Below are positions 62,701 to 64,000 of a DNA stretch of 64,000 nucleotides, piece by piece. The notes under the pieces were generated by a model. The model was not told the DNA's origin and ran no database searches. It saw only the letters and a program-made list of their open reading frames with translations. The first letter of the stretch is position 1, and the number at the start of each line of letters is the position of its first letter. Origin of the DNA: Agaricus subrufescens (Eukaryota; Basidiomycota; Agaricomycetes; Agaricales; Agaricaceae); assembly GCA_029945375.1 (NCBI GenBank), contig CM057060.1, forward strand, positions 1,922,001-1,986,000, given 5' to 3'. The translations under genes were made by a program, and so were the position numbers.

Positions 62701-63163
62701 GTTCCATCCATTCAGGGCGCATATCAGGAAGAGCCGGGGTATCAGAGGCGGTTGTTTTACTGGTCAGTCGGGCTATAAAGCTGGGAGGGCTGTTCTGCTT
62801 CTGGATGGGGGCCGGGGTATTTTCTTTCTCATCATTCCTAGACCGTTTGAAAGCCTGAGGAGAGGGGTCTGATCTGACGGCGGGATTCGAGGAAGAGCGT
62901 TTGAGTGAATTCGGGGGAGAGTCTGTATCAGGCAGAGCACTGTTCTTTGCTGACAGAGGCTGTTTGGTGGGACAGAAGCCGGGGGTGGAGAAGGCGGGTA
63001 GCTTGGGGGTCAGGGAGGCGGGTTTGAACTTGGGCCTGTCGGCGGCGGGGCGAGGCGGGGGTGTGTATGTCTGCGTGGAGGAGACGGCGCCGCTGGCCCT
63101 GCGACGGAGGACGTCTGCCAGGTTGTTTTTCGGCTTCAGCGACGGGTCCATCGGCGGCATCAT
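59741..63163 (-). CDS. SGS1: RecQ DNA helicase, BLM/Sgs1 type, with RQC and HRDC domains
   Basis: A 3'-5' DNA helicase resolving recombination and replication intermediates. The start MMPPMDPSLKPKNNLADVLR begins a disordered N-terminus with a 10-residue tandem repeat. Helicase motifs: FRSNQLEAIKATLQGKDVFL, LMPTGGGKSLCYQLP (I), FAIDEAHCISTWGQDFRNA (II and aromatic-rich loop), IIALTATAN (III), VIYCLARKFCQELAEQL (IV), IAFGMGIDKADVRFVIHHDL (V) and YYQETGRAGRDGYPADCVL (VI). The RQC zinc site is ECRRVQVLRHFG ... CKAGCDNC. Two further 3' exons, after LDGLRRK, add ISTKEGLSNKEAVMSDALLQ, TICYSCPREFQQLIQ and EKYQDEMLQMCIQHQLG, completing an HRDC domain. Stop TAA at 59741-59743. About 950 aa. Confidence 0.9.
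62266..62385 (-). repeat. 30-bp coding minisatellite in the RecQ N-terminus (4 copies)
   Basis: Copies begin at 62266, 62296, 62326 and 62356, each 30 bp apart, and share GTTCGATG and ATTGCCTG blocks on the plus strand. On the minus strand they encode the 10-residue unit IEPQAMxPPx (variants IEPQAMVPPH, IEPQAMAPPR, IEPQAIDLPN). High identity between copies points to recent in-frame expansion. Confidence 0.93.
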
Positions 63164-63200
63164 ATGCGGGCTGGGCAGATCACAGGGCGCGTCGCGTCGC

Positions 63201-63208
63201 GTCACGTG
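63201..63208. promoter_or_regulatory. GTCACGTG motif between RecQ and NUF2
   Basis: An exact GTCACGTG lies 37 bp upstream of the RecQ start codon and 53 bp upstream of the NUF2 start codon, within their 98-bp divergent promoter. Confidence 0.45.
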
Positions 63209-63261
63209 GTGCTATGATATAGTGGTCCTCCCGTGTTCCCGCAGTGAACGCATCCGCCACC

Positions 63262-64000
63262 ATGCCCAAAGGAATATTCCCCAACATGAACATCCCCGAC
63301 ATCATCACCGCCCTCGGCGGCTGGGGTCTCTCTGTCAGCCCGGATCAGCTCGCCCATCCCACCTCCGACTTCGTGGAGGGCGTCTACTGTGCCTGCCTCC
63401 AGCAGGTCACCGGCCTCACCTACGACTCTCTCCGCGATCCAGTCGCCGCCTCAGTGGGCACAGACAACGAGGCTTGTCTTTTAAAGTTCCTCTCTTTTCT
63501 CAGACTGATTTAACCCACTCTCACAGGACCTCTACACCTCTGCCTTTTCCAACAACCTTATTCTATACCACTTGTCCGCCCCCTCCCTCCACCGTCAATT
63601 CCAAATCTCATAGACCAGCTTCTAGGAGCCGTTTTGCAAAGGCTGCCCAGGTAGAAGACTTCAACGCCAAGGACCTGTACGCGCCAGAAAAGGCCCGCAC
63701 GCTGGTTCTCCTCTCCGCCTTCATCAATTTTGTCAAGTTTACTGAACAGTTTTGCGACAATTTCGTCAAAAATCTGCGCGACCACTCTGAAAAGATTCTG
63801 GTAGAACGCGAAGACGTCACCGAACAGCTCGAGAAACTGCAGCATGAGATTGATTCCATAAAGTGCGTCCACCCTGCCCGCGCTTTCGATTCTCGCTCAT
63901 ATCATTTCGTAGAGCCCAAAGAGCAGAGGATGAGCCCCGAATCGAAAAGCTTGTCAAGGAAAACGATGCTCTCCGGGCTAATATATTCGATATAAAAAAT
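63262..64000 (+). CDS. NUF2: Kinetochore protein Nuf2 (partial, runs off right edge)
   Basis: A subunit of the Ndc80 complex that binds microtubules at kinetochores. It starts MPKGIFPNMNIPDIITALGG (ATG 63262; the upstream in-frame GTG is not used) and continues WGLSVSPDQLAHPTSDFVEG with VYCACLQQVTGL. This is the Nuf2 calponin-homology domain. After introns come FAKAAQVEDFNAKDLYAPEK and LVLLSAFINFVKFTEQFCDN, then the start of the long coiled coil (EREDVTEQLEKLQHEIDSIK, then RAEDEPRIEKLVKENDALRA). The right part of the coiled coil lies beyond the window. Divergent from the RecQ gene. Confidence 0.94.

Overview
This 64-kb window is nuclear DNA of a filamentous basidiomycete, most likely a member of the Agaricomycetes. 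The evidence is the dense packing of conserved eukaryotic genes (33 genes, about one per 1.9 kb), nearly all of them interrupted by many GT-AG introns of only about 45-60 bases, together with gene families kept in basidiomycetes but absent from budding yeast (DDX41, NKAP, MCMBP, a KDM2-type demethylase, a RecQ helicase with a complete HRDC tail). I see no transposon, virus, tRNA, rRNA, CRISPR or secondary-metabolite cluster. Gene models were built by joining reading frames across introns; where I could, I checked that exon lengths sum to a multiple of three and that the joined protein matches family motifs.

Layout, left to right. 1-8.2 kb: the first codons of a divergent mitochondrial protein, V-ATPase subunit H, then a minus-strand tandem YME2 > RRT8/EI24-like > TRAPPC13 with very short gaps. 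8.2-19.4 kb: Hook-type microtubule linker, a large FG nucleoporin of the Nup1 type, RNA 3'-phosphate cyclase, Cdc50 flippase subunit. 19.5-26.3 kb: MCMBP, phosphopentomutase/phosphoglucomutase, mitochondrial ribosomal protein uL15m, Prp38. 27-34.5 kb: Rco1-like double PHD protein, tRNA isopentenyltransferase, a secreted fasciclin protein. 34.8-39.2 kb: V-ATPase catalytic subunit A (no intein) and proteasome ATPase Rpt1, head to head. 39.2-47 kb: a five-gene minus-strand array PGK1 > KDM2/JHD1 > SKT5-like > PITH protein > NKAP. 47.2-53.7 kb: an RGG-box protein, SDA1, an ADP-ribose pyrophosphatase, and PNKP. 53.8-64 kb: galactose-1-phosphate uridylyltransferase, DDX41, a LARGE-like glycosyltransferase, a BLM/Sgs1-type RecQ helicase, and the first part of kinetochore NUF2.

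Most genes are housekeeping genes. The more unusual signals lie in the architecture. Two same-strand arrays have gaps as small as 11 and 31 bp and are candidates for polycistronic read-through transcription. In one of them, retention of the last SKT5 intron swaps the C-terminal CAAX box for an in-frame fusion to the downstream PITH protein. The octamer GTCACGTG recurs at five promoters, including both V-ATPase genes. A CRE-type palindrome sits in the 40-bp space between the YME2 and Hook start codons. The RecQ aromatic-rich loop has lost its usual histidine. I found no obviously new defence, toxin or mobile system.
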